A stretch of 64,000 bases of DNA from Kushneria phyllosphaerae (GTDB taxonomy: Bacteria > Pseudomonadota > Gammaproteobacteria > Pseudomonadales > Halomonadaceae): positions 868,001 through 932,000 of the forward strand of contig NZ_ONZI01000001.1 in the NCBI RefSeq assembly GCF_900312995.1. Reading direction: 5' to 3'. Below are positions 53,557 to 64,000 of the stretch, piece after piece; positions within the stretch are counted from its first letter, which is position 1; each line of letters opens with the position of its first letter. The position numbers and the translations under genes were made by a program. Below the pieces are notes generated by a model. It ran no database searches. It saw nothing but the letters and a program-made list of their open reading frames with translations, and had not been told where the DNA came from.

Positions 53557-55140
53557 ATGACGAAGCCTTCCCGGATTTTGACCCGACGCGATTTCCTGCT
53601 CACCAGCGGACAGGTGGGCGTGGGGCTGGCGGGGATAGAGCTGCTCGGCGCGCCGGCGATCGTACTCGCCGAGGGCCGGCGTCCGACGGTGGAAGGCAGC
53701 GTCATGAGCGGCGATGTGCTGGCTGACCGCGCCATGCTGTGGGGGCGAGCCAGTATGCCGTCGCGCATGTGGATCGATATTGCTGACAACCCCGAGTTTC
53801 GCGGCGCGCGTCAGCTGGCGCCGGTCGATGTCCTGCCCGGCAGCGATCTGATCGGCAAGATCGACGCCACCGGTCTGGGCGGCATGGATCAGGTTCACTA
53901 CCGGGTGCGCTTCGCCGCGCTCGGTGATAAACGCGCGATGGGCGAGCCGGTGGTAGGGCAGTTACGTCTGCCGCCGACCACACCCCGCAACCTGCGCTTT
54001 GTCTGGTCCGGCGATGTGGTCGGTCAGGGCTGGGGGATCGATGAAGCCCGCGGCGGTATGCGCACCTGGGAGGCGATGCGCCGGGTTCAGCCGGACTTTT
54101 TCATCCACTCCGGCGACAGCGTCTATGCCGATGGGCCTCTGGAGGCAGAGGTAGCGCTGGATGACGGCAGTACCTGGCGCAATCTCGTCACGCCGGCCAA
54201 GCAGAAGGTGGCCGAAACGCTTGCCGAGTATCGCGGTCAGCACGCCTACAATCATCTCGATGCCAATTTCTGCCGCTTTGCCGCCGAGGTGCCGATGCTG
54301 GCCCAGTGGGATGACCACGAAACGGTCAACAACTGGTATCCGCAGGAAATTCTTGATGATGAGCGCTACAGCGAGAAAAACGTGGCCCTGCTCTCGGCCC
54401 GCGCCCGTCAGGCGTTCGTCGAGTACATGCCGATTCGCATGACCACCGAGGCCCCGCAGCGCATTTACCGGCGCTTCTCCTACGGCCCGGGCATGGAGGT
54501 CTTCATGCTCGACATGCGCAGCTATCGCGGCCCCAACAGCACCAACCTGCAATCAAAAGCATCAAACGCGACGGCGTTTCTCGGCGAGAACCAGTTTCGC
54601 TGGCTGCGTCAGGCGCTTAATGACTCCACCGCAACATGGAAGATCATCGCCGCCGACATGCCCATCGGCATGGTGGTGCCGGACGGTGAGCTTTTCGAGG
54701 CAATCGCCAACGGTGACAACGGCCAGCCGCTGGGCCGCGAGCTGGAGATCGCCCGGCTGCTGCAGGCGATCCGCGATGACGATATCCGCAACGTGGTCTG
54801 GTTCACTGCCGATGTGCACTACACCGCCGCGCACCACTACGCACCGGAGCGCGCCGCGTTCAAGCAGTTCAAACCGTTCTGGGAGTTCGTCAGCGGCCCA
54901 CTCCACGCCGGCACCTTCGGTCCCAGCGAGATGGATGCCACCTTTGGGCCCGAGGTCGTTTTCTACAAGGCGCCGCCCGAGGGCCAGAAAAACCTGCCAC
55001 CCTCGGCGGGCTATCAGTTTTTTGGCCAGGTAGATCTCGACGGCGAAAGCGAAGCGCTGACGGTGCGGCTCAAGGACAGTGACGGCACCACCCTGCACAC
55101 CCAGGTGCTGGCCCCGGAAGCTCGCGTTGCCAGCGCCTGA
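53557..55140 (+). CDS. phoD: PhoD-type alkaline phosphatase/phosphodiesterase (Tat-exported)
   Basis: A 527-aa enzyme. The N-terminal twin-arginine signal has TRRDFLLTSGQVGVGLAG. VMSGDVLADRAMLWGRAS begins the PhoD N-domain, and the metallophosphatase region contains IHSGDSVYADG, WDDHETVNNW, MLDMRSYRG and WFTADVHYTAAHHY with the usual metal ligands. PhoD enzymes free phosphate from mono- and diesters in the periplasm using Ca and Fe. It is probably the ancestral neighbour of ycaO. Confidence 0.93.
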   Translation: MTKPSRILTRRDFLLTSGQVGVGLAGIELLGAPAIVLAEGRRPTVEGSVMSGDVLADRAMLWGRASMPSRMWIDIADNPEFRGARQLAPVDVLPGSDLIGKIDATGLGGMDQVHYRVRFAALGDKRAMGEPVVGQLRLPPTTPRNLRFVWSGDVVGQGWGIDEARGGMRTWEAMRRVQPDFFIHSGDSVYADGPLEAEVALDDGSTWRNLVTPAKQKVAETLAEYRGQHAYNHLDANFCRFAAEVPMLAQWDDHETVNNWYPQEILDDERYSEKNVALLSARARQAFVEYMPIRMTTEAPQRIYRRFSYGPGMEVFMLDMRSYRGPNSTNLQSKASNATAFLGENQFRWLRQALNDSTATWKIIAADMPIGMVVPDGELFEAIANGDNGQPLGRELEIARLLQAIRDDDIRNVVWFTADVHYTAAHHYAPERAAFKQFKPFWEFVSGPLHAGTFGPSEMDATFGPEVVFYKAPPEGQKNLPPSAGYQFFGQVDLDGESEALTVRLKDSDGTTLHTQVLAPEARVASA

Positions 55141-55227
55141 CGTGAAATGCCCGCCTTCACGAGCGGGCATCCACCAACAAGGTGTGTGTATCCGGCGGCG
55201 GGTTAAGATTTTTTAACACGAACCTAT

Positions 55228-56043
55228 TTATGAATCATATTTAGCTTTCAAGGCTTCCAGCTTCTCTTCTTCGCTTTCATTAAGGCCGCTAGCGTCCCAT
55301 AGAGCCTTGCCATCTGGGCCATCGAGTTTTAATACTTCAACAGTTAAAACTGCGTCACTTGGAACTTCGGTTTCACCCCAATTGCTAAATTGATTGGGGG
55401 CTAATGACCATGAAGCTGACTCGCCAGGCTCCAGACCACCGGCTATTTGATAATTAAAGGTATCCCTTACCCATGGAATAGAACGTCCCGGACTTGCAAG
55501 CGTGCCTCGAAAATAGACCCTTGATATTGCCGATTCGGTGCCATTACTCACCTTGAGGTCAATGATCGGCCTTTCACGATAGCTGTATTTTTCTTCGATT
55601 TTACGAAAGCTTGAGCTCACCACTTCAAATCTTTTTATTTCATTATCAGCTTCTTGTGCTCTTTTTTTCTTCTCTTCGAGATTTTTGATATCCGTCAACG
55701 CTTGTTCTTTTTCTTTTTCTCTTCTTTTGACCACATATGAGTCAGCTTTAGTGATCACCTCGTCAGCAGTTAAACCATCTAATTCGTTACTGGTTTTATT
55801 CAAAAGCTCATCAGAGTTGACGTTCGCGATTTCCATTAAGTTCAAACCATCAAATTTAGACAGATATATCACTTTGATGGCATTGCTGAATTTTTCTTTT
55901 TCATCACCCGGAAGGCTCTCTCTAATATCTTGGATCGAAGCCTTGGCAGCCTCTTGGCTACTTCCATCTATTTTCTTTTCGCCACAGGCTGCTAGTAGCC
56001 AGGCCGACATTGTTGCAACAACCAGAATTTTCAGAGATTTCAT
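55228..56043 (-). CDS. Predicted lipoprotein (DUF6694-like)
   Basis: A 271-aa protein from the ATG at 56043; a GTG two codons upstream is possible. The signal ends in a lipobox LAAC (Cys20 from this start). A coiled-coil stretch (KRREKEKEQALTDIKNLEEK) spans the middle, and a beta-rich C-terminus contains LKVSNGTESAISRVYFRG. Its base composition is more AT-rich than its neighbours, suggesting acquisition. Function unknown. Confidence 0.75.
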   Translation of the reverse strand: MKSLKILVVATMSAWLLAACGEKKIDGSSQEAAKASIQDIRESLPGDEKEKFSNAIKVIYLSKFDGLNLMEIANVNSDELLNKTSNELDGLTADEVITKADSYVVKRREKEKEQALTDIKNLEEKKKRAQEADNEIKRFEVVSSSFRKIEEKYSYRERPIIDLKVSNGTESAISRVYFRGTLASPGRSIPWVRDTFNYQIAGGLEPGESASWSLAPNQFSNWGETEVPSDAVLTVEVLKLDGPDGKALWDASGLNESEEEKLEALKAKYDS

Positions 56044-56334
56044 AGCCACACCAAAACAGAATTTGTATTCCGTTTTAATATAAGATTTTTTGCAAGGGGC
56101 AAGGTTTTGAAAAAGGCATATTTTATTGCAGTTACTGACCCTTCAAATGGTCAACGCCATGATTCTATGGCCTGATCCAGCGATATTGCCGGCTCATCTT
56201 CATGCGGCATGAAGTCGTACAGCTTCACGGGCTCCGCATCCTTCTTCTTGTGCGCGTTGACATAGAGCGCGGCCAGCAGCGCCGACCCTCGCTCTATACG
56301 CATACCGGTACTGAGCGATCCGCGCTTTTGACGG

Positions 56335-57248
56335 TAGGTGTTTGGTCCCGGGAAGTAGTGGTTCGGGGTTTGATGGAACCTGTCCGGTTCATCCTGCCAT
56401 CTTTCCAGAATAAATCCGATGGGGGTTTTGCCCTTTAAAGAGCGTAACGGACGGGCACTGTTATAAGCCCAAAGATAGTCCTTGAGATGGGAAGCCAGCT
56501 TTTCCAGTGTGGCGTAATGAAAGCTGCGGGCCGTCGCGTCCTTGAGGGTTAGGTTCATTCATTCGACCTGCCCATTGGTCCACGGGTGGAAGGGGCGGGT
56601 CAGACGGTGCTCGATGCCGTGTTCACGGCAGACCATATCGAATCGATGGGGTTTATAAGCCTCAGTGCCACGCCTTTTGGCGAACTGCACGCCGTTATCG
56701 GTCAGCACCGTATGCACCCGGTAAGGCAACTGCTGCACGACGTCTTCCAGAAACGCGGCAGCCTGATCGCGATTGGCCTTCCGGTAAAGCCGGGCATGGA
56801 CAAATTTCGAGGTGCGATCGACCGCCACGAACAGATAGGCCCGTCCTTCGCCGGTGCGAACTTCGCAGATATCAAGGTGCAGATAGCCGATCGGATATTC
56901 GCGGAACGCCTGAGCGTTTGTTTGTGGCTGGGGTTCACGTGGCAACCGGCTGATGTCATGGCGCTGATAGAGGCGATGCAGTGCAAACAGACAGTCATCA
57001 AGCGGCAGATGCGTGGTTCGCCGGAAGGTGACGGCAGCAGCTTCTTCCGCTTCTGTCAGGGACGATGAGTGCGGCGCCCTTGGCCCCATCCTGTCGTCTT
57101 CGACCGATGCCCGCTGTCGCCATTTGCACACGGTTTTGGGGTTGATGTTGTAGCGTCGGCTCAGCTCTGCGACCGAAGCCGTCGATCGCTGTATTTCTGC
57201 TCTGACAGCGTGCGTGGTCGTGGCGCGTTGGTGAAGTATCCGAGCCAT
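56335..57248 (-). pseudogene. IS481-family transposase, inactivated (copy 3)
   Basis: It reads in one frame from 57248 to a TGA at 56556-56558, placed directly after NGQVE, where copies 1 and 2 have Arg. The rest of the catalytic core follows in the same frame. A short in-frame deletion removes residues before HRLYQRHD. Its frame is otherwise cleaner than that of copies 1 and 2, so it shows what their reading frame should be. Confidence 0.88.
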
Positions 57249-57308
57249 GGATCCTCCTCCGACAGTGGCTCGTAGAATAGACCATTACACTCCGGGACCA
57301 TACACCTA
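56335..57308 (-). mobile_element. IS481-family insertion sequence, decayed copy 3
   Basis: About 0.97 kb, opposite orientation to copies 1 and 2. Ends are TAGGTGTTTGGTCCCGG (56335) and GGGACCATACACCTA (to 57308). It lacks about 39 bp relative to the other copies, within the LFAL-HRLYQ region. I see no clear target duplication. Confidence 0.88.
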
Positions 57309-57344
57309 GCTCCGAAAGCCTTTACTAAGGCGACAGAACAACCC

Positions 57345-58097
57345 CTACCTCGTCGTATACCCCCCATCGATCGGCAAACATACCCCACTGATCATGGCCG
57401 CCCCGTCGCTGAGCAGAAAGAGGATCGGTTCGACCACATCAGCAAGCTCTGCAAAGCGGTGTAGCGGAATGGCGGCCAGCATCGGGTCGCGCTTTTCCGG
57501 CGCCGACCACACCTTCTGCGCCATGGGCGTGAGCGTGACGGTCGGGTTGACACTGTTGACCCGAATTTTGTGCGCGCCCCATTCCAGACACAGCGACCGG
57601 GTGATGGCATCCATCGCCGCCTTGGAGGCGCTGTAGGCCAGGTGATCATCCAGCCCCACAAGGGAGGCCTGACTCGAGACGTTGACGATGCTGCCGCCCT
57701 TGTTAGCCTCGATCATGCCGCGGGCCACGCAGCGTGCGGCCATGGCGGCGGCGCGGGCGTTGGTGTGAAAGACCTGGTCGATGGCTTCGGCCGGCAGAGT
57801 CAGGGCAGGCTCGACGTGGGTGATGCCGGCGCTGTTGACCAGCCCGTCAAAGGGGCCGTGCTCGGTAATGGTTCGTTCGAGCGCCTCGGTGTCGGTCAGC
57901 TCCAGCGCGCAGGTGGTGCAGCCGGCGGCCTCAAGTGCCGCCAGCGCCTCCGGGTTGCGCCCCAGTGCCACCACTTCGGCGTGCTGTTCGCGTAGTGCCA
58001 GCGCCACGGCCTGGCCGATGCCGCTGGTGGCGCCGGTGACCAGATAGCGCCGGCCCCGCAGGCCGGCGTATTGGGTTGTCGTTGGTGTATTGCTCAT
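57345..58097 (-). CDS. SDR-family sugar/polyol dehydrogenase
   Basis: A 250-aa short-chain dehydrogenase. The cofactor loop is [13 protein letters not shown], then NSAGITH, catalytic Ser in VNVSSQAS, and Tyr-x3-Lys in [29 protein letters not shown] and the relation to L-xylulose reductase-like enzymes fit polyol metabolism. I choose the ATG at 58097 with GAGG upstream; a GTG overlapping the previous stop is an alternative. It ends a minus-strand operon with the ABC transporter and the Zn-dehydrogenase. Confidence 0.88.
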   Translation of the reverse strand: MSNTPTTTQYAGLRGRRYLVTGATSGIGQAVALALREQHAEVVALGRNPEALAALEAAGCTTCALELTDTEALERTITEHGPFDGLVNSAGITHVEPALTLPAEAIDQVFHTNARAAAMAARCVARGMIEANKGGSIVNVSSQASLVGLDDHLAYSASKAAMDAITRSLCLEWGAHKIRVNSVNPTVTLTPMAQKVWSAPEKRDPMLAAIPLHRFAELADVVEPILFLLSDGAAMISGVCLPIDGGYTTR

Positions 58098-58108
58098 GTC
58101 GTCCTCGC

Positions 58109-59203
58109 TCACGGTACCAGCAGCACCTTGATGGATTCAGCGGCGGTCGCCATGCGAAAGCCTTCTTCGAACTCTGACAGCGGCAGCTCGTGGGTGACGA
58201 TGCCGTCGGTGGTTACCAGTCCGCGCGCCATCAGGTCGATCGCGACCGGGAAAGTGTGCGGGGAAAGGTGCGCACCGCGCACGTCGAGCTCCTTGCGATC
58301 GCCGATGATCGACCAGTCTACCGTGGTCTCCTTGCCGAACACGCTGAACTCCACAAAGCGCCCAAGCTTACGGATGATCTCAAGCCCCTGACGCACGCCG
58401 CTGGGCGCGCCGGTGGCCTCGATGTAGACGTCGCAGCCGTAGCCGCCGGTCAACTCTTTCACCCGGGCGTTAACGTCATCCTTTGAGGGGTTGAGCACCA
58501 CATCGGCGCCATAGCGTTTGGCCAGTGCTAGGCGCTCGTCGATCATGTCGATGACGATCAGCTGCTTCGGCGTCTTGAGCAGCGCCACCTGCACCATGGC
58601 AAGGCCGATCGGCCCGGCACCGGCGATCACCACGGTGTCATCCAGCTGGATGTCGCCACGGTTGACGGCGTGAATACCGCAGGCGAGCGGTTCGATAAAG
58701 GCGGACTGCGCCAGGTTCAGGCTCTCCGGAATGCGGTGCAGGCGCGCCTTCGCGGGAATGCGCATGTACTCGGCCATGCCGCCTTCGGCGACCTCGTGCT
58801 GAAAGCCGAGGATGTTGTGCACCTCGCACATCCAGTAGTGGCCGCTGTCGCAGTAGCGGCACTTGCCGCACGGCACGATCTGCTCGGCAATCGCCTGATC
58901 GCCGACGCGCACGTCAAAGTGCTCCTCGGCGCCGGCCCCCATCTCGATGACCTCACCAAAAAACTCGTGACCGGCCACCACCGGCGCCTTCACCCAGGCG
59001 GGCTGGCCGTTGCCGCCCCAGAACATCTCGGCGCCGCCGCGGCACTTCACGTCGCTGGCGCAGATGCCGCAGGCGCCGATTTTCAGGATCACCTCGCCCG
59101 GCCCTGCGGTCGGGCGGGCCACCGACTCCAGCCGGTAGTCGTTGGGGGCGTGGCAGACCACCGCCTGCATAGTGGTGTTGGGGGTCGCAGTTGTCTCGGT
59201 CAT
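58109..59203 (-). CDS. Zinc-dependent polyol dehydrogenase (MDR family)
   Basis: A 364-aa medium-chain dehydrogenase. Catalytic zinc ligands are Cys45 (GACGICASD) and His79-Glu80 (AGHEFFGEV). The structural zinc uses [15 protein letters not shown], and the cofactor loop is [13 protein letters not shown]. It resembles erythritol/threitol and ribitol dehydrogenases as I recall them. Together with the SDR and a pentulose-type kinase it should oxidise a polyol to a ketose. GGAG precedes the ATG. Confidence 0.88.
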   Translation of the reverse strand: MTETTATPNTTMQAVVCHAPNDYRLESVARPTAGPGEVILKIGACGICASDVKCRGGAEMFWGGNGQPAWVKAPVVAGHEFFGEVIEMGAGAEEHFDVRVGDQAIAEQIVPCGKCRYCDSGHYWMCEVHNILGFQHEVAEGGMAEYMRIPAKARLHRIPESLNLAQSAFIEPLACGIHAVNRGDIQLDDTVVIAGAGPIGLAMVQVALLKTPKQLIVIDMIDERLALAKRYGADVVLNPSKDDVNARVKELTGGYGCDVYIEATGAPSGVRQGLEIIRKLGRFVEFSVFGKETTVDWSIIGDRKELDVRGAHLSPHTFPVAIDLMARGLVTTDGIVTHELPLSEFEEGFRMATAAESIKVLLVP

Positions 59204-59265
59204 GGTCAGACTCCGGTGGCTGATAAGGACGTTGTCGATAAAGACGTTATTAACAAGGACGGGGC

Positions 59266-60255
59266 TCAGGCGTTGCGGCCGCGCCCGATATAGATCGCCA
59301 GCAAAATGATGGCGCCCTTGACCACATCCTGAAGGTAGGGCGACACACCCATCAGGTTGAGGCCGTTGTTCAAAATCGCCAGCAGCATGGCGCCGACCAG
59401 GGTGCCGAGAATCGCGCCGCGCCCGCCTGCAATCGCCGCGCCGCCCAGTACCACAGCGGCAATGGCATCCAGCTCGAAACCGGTACCGGCGTTGGGCTGG
59501 CCGCTCATCAGTCGTGAGGTGATGACCAGCCCCGCAATCGCCGCGGTCAGGCCGCTGATGGTGTAGACCATCAGCTTGTAGCGCGGCACGCGAATGCCGG
59601 TCAGGCGGGTGGCCTCCTCATTGCCGCCGATGGCATAGACGTAGCGGCCAAAGGAGGTGTGGTGCAGCACCACGTAGGCCACCAGATAGACCAGCAGCAT
59701 GATCAGAATCGGCGCCTGAATGCCCAGCACCTCACCGCGGCCGAAAAAGGCAAAGCCGGCCGGCAGTCCGGAGATCGGGTAGCCGCCGGTGTAGATCAGC
59801 CCCAGCCCGCGGGCGATGCCCATGGTGGCCAGCGTCACGATGATCGGCGGCATGCGGGCAAAGGCCACGCACGCGCCGTTGAAGGCGCCAAACACCATCC
59901 CCAGCAAAAGCCCCGCGATCACCGCCACTGTGGGCGGCCAGCCGGCGGCCATCAGCCCCGCCATGATGGTGCCGGACAGCGCCATCACCGGCCCGACCGA
60001 GAGATCGATGCCGCCGGTGAAGATCGCAAAGCTCATCCCCACGGCGATGATGCCGATCAGCGCGCCCTGACGCGCGACGTTTGAGAGGTTGTTGGCCAGC
60101 AGGAAGTTGTCATTGACCAGCGCCATGACAATGAACACGGCGATAAAGCCGAGCAGCGGGAAAAACACCGGCGAATGCACCAGCCGGGACCAGCGTGAAC
60201 GGCGCTGGCGGCCGGGTTTTGGATTGGCCGCAGGGGTAGAGGTTGGGGTGGTCAT
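59266..60255 (-). CDS. Sugar ABC transporter permease (RbsC-like)
   Basis: A 329-aa inner-membrane protein with eight to ten helices. [22 protein letters not shown] and [19 protein letters not shown] are RbsC-family signatures. It overlaps the ATPase gene by 4 bp. Confidence 0.94.
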   Translation of the reverse strand: MTTPTSTPAANPKPGRQRRSRWSRLVHSPVFFPLLGFIAVFIVMALVNDNFLLANNLSNVARQGALIGIIAVGMSFAIFTGGIDLSVGPVMALSGTIMAGLMAAGWPPTVAVIAGLLLGMVFGAFNGACVAFARMPPIIVTLATMGIARGLGLIYTGGYPISGLPAGFAFFGRGEVLGIQAPILIMLLVYLVAYVVLHHTSFGRYVYAIGGNEEATRLTGIRVPRYKLMVYTISGLTAAIAGLVITSRLMSGQPNAGTGFELDAIAAVVLGGAAIAGGRGAILGTLVGAMLLAILNNGLNLMGVSPYLQDVVKGAIILLAIYIGRGRNA

Positions 60256-61802
60256 GAGGCGTGCTCCAGAGTGGCCGCCGGCTTGTCGGAGGCACCCGTG
60301 GGGTTGTCAAGGGAAATCTGGCGGGTGGCGTGGGTCATGATGGTGCTGGCCTTGATGTCATCGCCAGCAAGTTCGGCCACCACGTGGCCGTGATTGAACA
60401 CCAGCACGCGGTCGCACAGGCCGGTAATTTCGGGCAGCTCCGAGGAGATCATGACAATCGAGATGCCCTGGGCGGTGAGCGTTTTCATCAGGGCGTAGAT
60501 CTCGGACTTGGCGCCGACATCAATGCCGCGGGTCGGCTCGTCAAAGATCAGTACCCGGCAGCCGCGCTCCAGCCAGCGGGCAATAACCACCTTTTGCTGG
60601 TTGCCGCCCGATAGCGTGCCGACCACCGTGTCACTGCCCGGCGCCTTGACCCGCACCCGGTCCATCAGTGCCTCGACGGCTTCCTGCTCGCGGCGCCGGC
60701 TGATAAAGGGCGCGGGGGACTGAAAGCGCTCCAGGTGGTTGATCGAGATGTTGTCGGCGCAGGTAAAGGGCAGGATCAGCCCCTGCTGCTTGCGGTTTTC
60801 CGGCAAAAGCCCGATGCCGCGTTTAAGCGCATCGGCGGGGGAGTTAAGCGCTACCGAATCTCCTTCCAGGCGCATGTGGCGCTCGGCCACCGGGTGGGCG
60901 CCGATCATGGCGAGTGCCATCTCGCTGCGCCCGGAGCCGACCAGGCCGGCGAAGCCCAGAATCTCACCGCGGGCCAGCCGGATGTGGTCAGTGTGCTTGC
61001 GCCCGGCCATGCGGATGCGGGCATCGAGCACGACATCATCGGTGGGCGGCGGCGTCTGGCGCTCGGGAAAGATGTTGTCGACGCGCCTGCCGACCATCTG
61101 CTCGACCAGCGCACCGGCATCGGTATCGATCACGTTGAGCGTGGTGACGTATTCGCCGTCGCGTAGCACGGTGACCCGGTCACAGATTTCGAAGATCTCT
61201 TCCATGTGGTGAGAGATGAACACCATCGCCACGCCCTGTTCGCGCAGCTGGCGCATGATGGCAAACAGCCGCTCGACCTCATTGGGCGTCAGCGGGGCGG
61301 TGGGTTCATCCAGCACCAGCACGCGGGCATTGAGCGACAGCGCCTTGGCGATCTCGACGAATTGCTGGTCGGCCACGCTCAGGTGATGGACGCGAATCAG
61401 CGGATCGATGTCGATGCCCAGCCGCTCGAACAGGGTCTGGGCCTGGGCCACCATCTCGCCATGACGGATCAACCCGAATCGATTGCGGGGCTCACGGCCC
61501 AGAAAGATGTTGTCCACTACAGAAAGGCCGGGGATCAGGCTGAATTCCTGGAAGACGATCCCCACGCCGGCGGCGCAGGCCCGTCGATAGCTCGAGAAGT
61601 GCTGAGCCTTGCCATCGATCAGAATCTCGCCGCTGTCAGGCTGGTGAATGCCGCACAGGATCTTCATCAGCGTTGACTTGCCGGCGCCGTTTTCTCCCAA
61701 AAGGGCGTGGATCTCGCCGGCCTCGACCTTGAGGCTGACGTCATGCAGCGCACGCACACCGGGAAACGCTTTGCTGACCTTTTCCAGGGCAAGCAGGGCC
61801 AT
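60252..61802 (-). CDS. Sugar ABC transporter ATPase (RbsA-like, two ATPase domains)
   Basis: A 516-aa double ATPase. Domain 1 has Walker [10 protein letters not shown] and Walker [12 protein letters not shown]. Domain 2 has the usual variant loop GLVGSGRSE, the signature [15 protein letters not shown] and [13 protein letters not shown]. It powers uptake with the RbsC- and RbsB-like proteins. Confidence 0.95.
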   Translation of the reverse strand: MALLALEKVSKAFPGVRALHDVSLKVEAGEIHALLGENGAGKSTLMKILCGIHQPDSGEILIDGKAQHFSSYRRACAAGVGIVFQEFSLIPGLSVVDNIFLGREPRNRFGLIRHGEMVAQAQTLFERLGIDIDPLIRVHHLSVADQQFVEIAKALSLNARVLVLDEPTAPLTPNEVERLFAIMRQLREQGVAMVFISHHMEEIFEICDRVTVLRDGEYVTTLNVIDTDAGALVEQMVGRRVDNIFPERQTPPPTDDVVLDARIRMAGRKHTDHIRLARGEILGFAGLVGSGRSEMALAMIGAHPVAERHMRLEGDSVALNSPADALKRGIGLLPENRKQQGLILPFTCADNISINHLERFQSPAPFISRRREQEAVEALMDRVRVKAPGSDTVVGTLSGGNQQKVVIARWLERGCRVLIFDEPTRGIDVGAKSEIYALMKTLTAQGISIVMISSELPEITGLCDRVLVFNHGHVVAELAGDDIKASTIMTHATRQISLDNPTGASDKPAATLEHAS

Positions 61803-61879
61803 GTGAACCTCCAGGTCGCGCCGAAGCGCGACCGGTCAGTGATATCAGGGTTACCCGTGCCGGTTTACCAATGGCCGTA

Positions 61880-62839
61880 TTACCAATGAAAGTCGGCCGC
61901 GTTGTCGGCAGTCACCAGCGTGACGTCGATCGGCACCTCGCTGGGGGATTCTTCACCGCGGTACTTCTTCACGGCCAGTTCCAGCGCCTGGGTGACCATG
62001 GTGGCCGGGTGCTGGGCGGCGATCGCGATCAGCGGCGAGTTGGGCTGTTGCATGGCCTTGACCGCTTCCGGGTTGCCGTCAACGCTTGCCAGTTTCACGT
62101 CATTGCCGGAGGACTGAATGGCGACCAGTGCGCCGAGTGAGCCCACGTCGTTGACGCTGAAGATGCCGGCGAGATCCGGATGGGCCTGCAGCAGGTTCTC
62201 GGTCACGTTCATGGCGGTGGAGCGCTCCTGATGGCCGTTTTGCTTGTCGACCACCTTGATGCCGTCAAACTCGCCGAGCGCCTTTTCACACCCCTCAACG
62301 CGCTGGAGGATCGGCACAACCGGGATACCGTCAAGAATGGCGATCTTGCCCTTGCCGCCGAGCTGTTCGCCCATGTAGTGACAGGCCTTGTAGCCGGCAT
62401 CGAAGTTCTTTGAACCGACGAAGCCATCGATCGGGCCTTCGGCCTGGGCATCAACGGCCACGACCGGCACGCCGGCATCATGGGCAGACAGCACCGCCGA
62501 CTGAATGCCGACCGAGTCGGTGGGGTTGAGCAGCAGGATATCGACGCCGCGTTGGAGCATGTCCTCGACATCGTTGATCTGCTTGGAGATGTCGTGGCGG
62601 GCATCAGTGAACACGAGCTTCGCGCCCATGTCGTCGGCGGCTTCCTGCAGCGCGCGCTGCATGGTCACGAAATAGACGTTGTTGAGCTCCTGAAAGGACA
62701 TGCCGATGACGAGCTCGTCGTCGGGCTTGTCATGGGCCTTGTCGGCGGCACTGGCCAGCGGAATTGTGGTGGCGGCCAGCAGCGTCGTGACAAGGGCGGC
62801 GCCCAGAAGGCCTTTAGCGCTTGGAATCGTGATGGGCAT
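61880..62839 (-). CDS. Sugar ABC transporter binding protein (RbsB-like)
   Basis: A 319-aa periplasmic protein from the ATG at 62839, giving a Sec signal peptide ending PLASA. VIGMSFQELNNVYFVTMQRAL and GVDILLLNPTDSVGIQSAVL are typical of the ribose-binding-protein group. It heads the minus-strand operon and is divergent from the kinase gene; the 240-bp gap should hold both promoters. The substrate is likely a pentitol or tetritol. Confidence 0.92.
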   Translation of the reverse strand: MPITIPSAKGLLGAALVTTLLAATTIPLASAADKAHDKPDDELVIGMSFQELNNVYFVTMQRALQEAADDMGAKLVFTDARHDISKQINDVEDMLQRGVDILLLNPTDSVGIQSAVLSAHDAGVPVVAVDAQAEGPIDGFVGSKNFDAGYKACHYMGEQLGGKGKIAILDGIPVVPILQRVEGCEKALGEFDGIKVVDKQNGHQERSTAMNVTENLLQAHPDLAGIFSVNDVGSLGALVAIQSSGNDVKLASVDGNPEAVKAMQQPNSPLIAIAAQHPATMVTQALELAVKKYRGEESPSEVPIDVTLVTADNAADFHW

Positions 62840-63079
62840 GGTGTTTTCCCGGCTGATCATGAAGGCATGGCACGCGCCATGGGCGATCAACAACGCTGGC
62901 AGCGTCCCTTCATGTCACCGGTCCACCGGCTGGACGCATCAATGTTAACGTTGTCATTTGGTATTTAGCGTCGTTTTGCGCGTACAGGCAATTCGCCTTT
63001 GGGTGATTGGACCAAGGTCTGCAGGGCAGGTGCTGTGGCAATGTGTCAGGGTAGCGCCACGCCATTATCAGGAGCCGTC

Positions 63080-64000
63080 ATGAGCGCCTATTACCTGGGA
63101 ATCGATGTGGGGTCGGCCAGCGTCAGGGCCGGCGTGTTCGATGCGCGCGGATGCTGTCTGGCACAGGCCGCCTGCGAGATTGCGCAGTACCGGCCACGTC
63201 CCGGATTTGTCGAGCAGTCCAGCGACAATATCTGGTCGCAGTGCGTGACTGCCGTGCGCGAGGCCGTGAGCAAGGCCGGCATTGATGGTGAGGCGGTGCG
63301 GGCGATCGGATTCGATGCCACCTGTTCGCTGGTGGCGCTGGGTGAGCAGGGCGCGCCGGTGTCGGTCTCCCCTGATAACGATGATGACCACAACATCGTC
63401 ATGTGGATGGACCATCGCGCCATTGAGGAAGCGCGCGAGATTGCGGCTACCGGCCACCCTTCGCTCAAGTACATCGGCGGGCAGGTCAGCCCGGAGCTGG
63501 AGCTGCCGAAGCTTTTATGGCTGTGTCGCCAGCGCCCGGATCAGTTCGAGCGTGCCGCGCTCTTTCTTGATCTGGCCGATTTCATGGTGGCGCGCGCCAT
63601 CGGTGATCTGGACGGTGCCCATGAGCCGGAGCGCAGTGTGTGCACGCAGGTGTGCAAGTGGCTTTATCTTGCCCACGAAGGTCGCTGGCCCGAGGACCTG
63701 CTCGAACGGCTCGGGCTCGATGAGCTGATGTCGCGCCCGGCCATGCAGGGCGAGATTCGCGCCCCGGGCTCTCGGGCCGGCACGCTCTCACCGGAGGCGG
63801 CCGAGGCGATGGGACTGTCGCCTGAAACCGTGGTTGCTACCGGGCTGATCGATGCCCACGCCGGAGCGCTGGGCATGCTGGGCGATGATCCGGAGGGTAG
63901 TCTGGCCGTGATCGCCGGAACGTCGGCCTGTCATATTGCCTTCTCGCATGATTCCTGTTTCGTGCCTGGGGTATGGGGGCCGTACTGGGGCGCGGTGCTG
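63080..64000 (+). CDS. FGGY-family pentulose kinase (N-terminal part)
   Basis: 307 N-terminal residues, cut by the window edge. YLGIDVGSASVRAGVFDARG is the phosphate-1 loop of FGGY kinases, and MWMDHRAIEEA with LPKLLWLCRQRP fits the D-ribulokinase-like pentulose kinase branch. The second domain with the catalytic Asp is just being entered (GTSACHIAFS). AGGAG precedes the ATG. With the polyol dehydrogenases it suggests polyol to ketose to ketose 5-phosphate. Confidence 0.92.
   Translation, partial: MSAYYLGIDVGSASVRAGVFDARGCCLAQAACEIAQYRPRPGFVEQSSDNIWSQCVTAVREAVSKAGIDGEAVRAIGFDATCSLVALGEQGAPVSVSPDNDDDHNIVMWMDHRAIEEAREIAATGHPSLKYIGGQVSPELELPKLLWLCRQRPDQFERAALFLDLADFMVARAIGDLDGAHEPERSVCTQVCKWLYLAHEGRWPEDLLERLGLDELMSRPAMQGEIRAPGSRAGTLSPEAAEAMGLSPETVVATGLIDAHAGALGMLGDDPEGSLAVIAGTSACHIAFSHDSCFVPGVWGPYWGAVL

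Noticed and set aside
56151..56334. Continuation of the copy 3 transposase frame beyond the IS end
   Set aside because: It is read-through past the terminal repeat into flanking DNA with no recognisable function.

Overview
The window looks like the chromosome of a moderately halophilic gammaproteobacterium, most likely Halomonadaceae (Halomonas/Kushneria/Chromohalobacter-like). This is inferred from the high-GC coding bias, the many TRAP and tripartite tricarboxylate carriers, the fnr-hemN pair and a zinc-type HemB. Most of it is catabolic and transport DNA: (1) fnr (partial), hemN and a TAXI-type TRAP system (1-6450); (2) an allantoin/purine catabolic locus (6704-12555 and 19662-23979) with ureidoglycine aminotransferase, allantoate amidohydrolase, RpiR regulator, amidase, AEC carrier, allantoinase PuuE, allantoin racemase, FadR-type regulator and NCS1 permease; (3) a LacI-TRAP (dctPQM) operon; (4) a tctDE/tctCBA citrate-type system; (5) an exopolysaccharide glycosyltransferase, an esterase, a LacI regulator and a large membrane protein; (6) hemB, a beta-galactoside ABC/GH42 cluster, frnE, ycaO, a NucS-like nuclease and phoD; (7) a pentitol-type ABC/dehydrogenase/kinase cluster running off the right edge.

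The striking part is 12652-19664. Two directly repeated, inactivated IS481-family copies flank about 5 kb of very AT-rich DNA that splits the allantoin locus. Inside, on the minus strand, lies a compact RiPP-like operon: a sigma70-like promoter, a 30-codon peptide gene with a perfect Shine-Dalgarno, a long GC-rich hairpin, a ThiF/E1-like adenylating enzyme, an orphan 419-aa protein and an MFS exporter. A 2-oxoglutarate/Fe(II) oxygenase gene converges on it. The 30-residue length, the Glu16-Glu17 pair and the single E1-like enzyme match what I recall of pantocin A (PaaP precursor with Glu16-Glu17-Asn18 core, PaaA enzyme). Here residue 18 is Ala, so I propose a pantocin-like pathway with a different core. 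Function is inferred, not shown.

The IS pair behaves like the ends of a composite transposon. The outer flanks share a 4-bp repeat (gcgc), and the IS end supplies the puuE stop codon. Removing the unit in silico restores a puuE frame 10 residues longer.

A second structural theme is at the right. Two cargo segments (ROK/ABC/GH42 at about 40.8-48.6 kb; NucS-like nuclease at about 52.3-53.0 kb) each sit directly after an intact core gene (hemB; ycaO) and are followed by a diverged second copy of that gene's 3' end plus its terminator. The ancestral order was probably hemB-frnE-ycaO-phoD. A third, decayed IS481 copy lies at 56335-57308.
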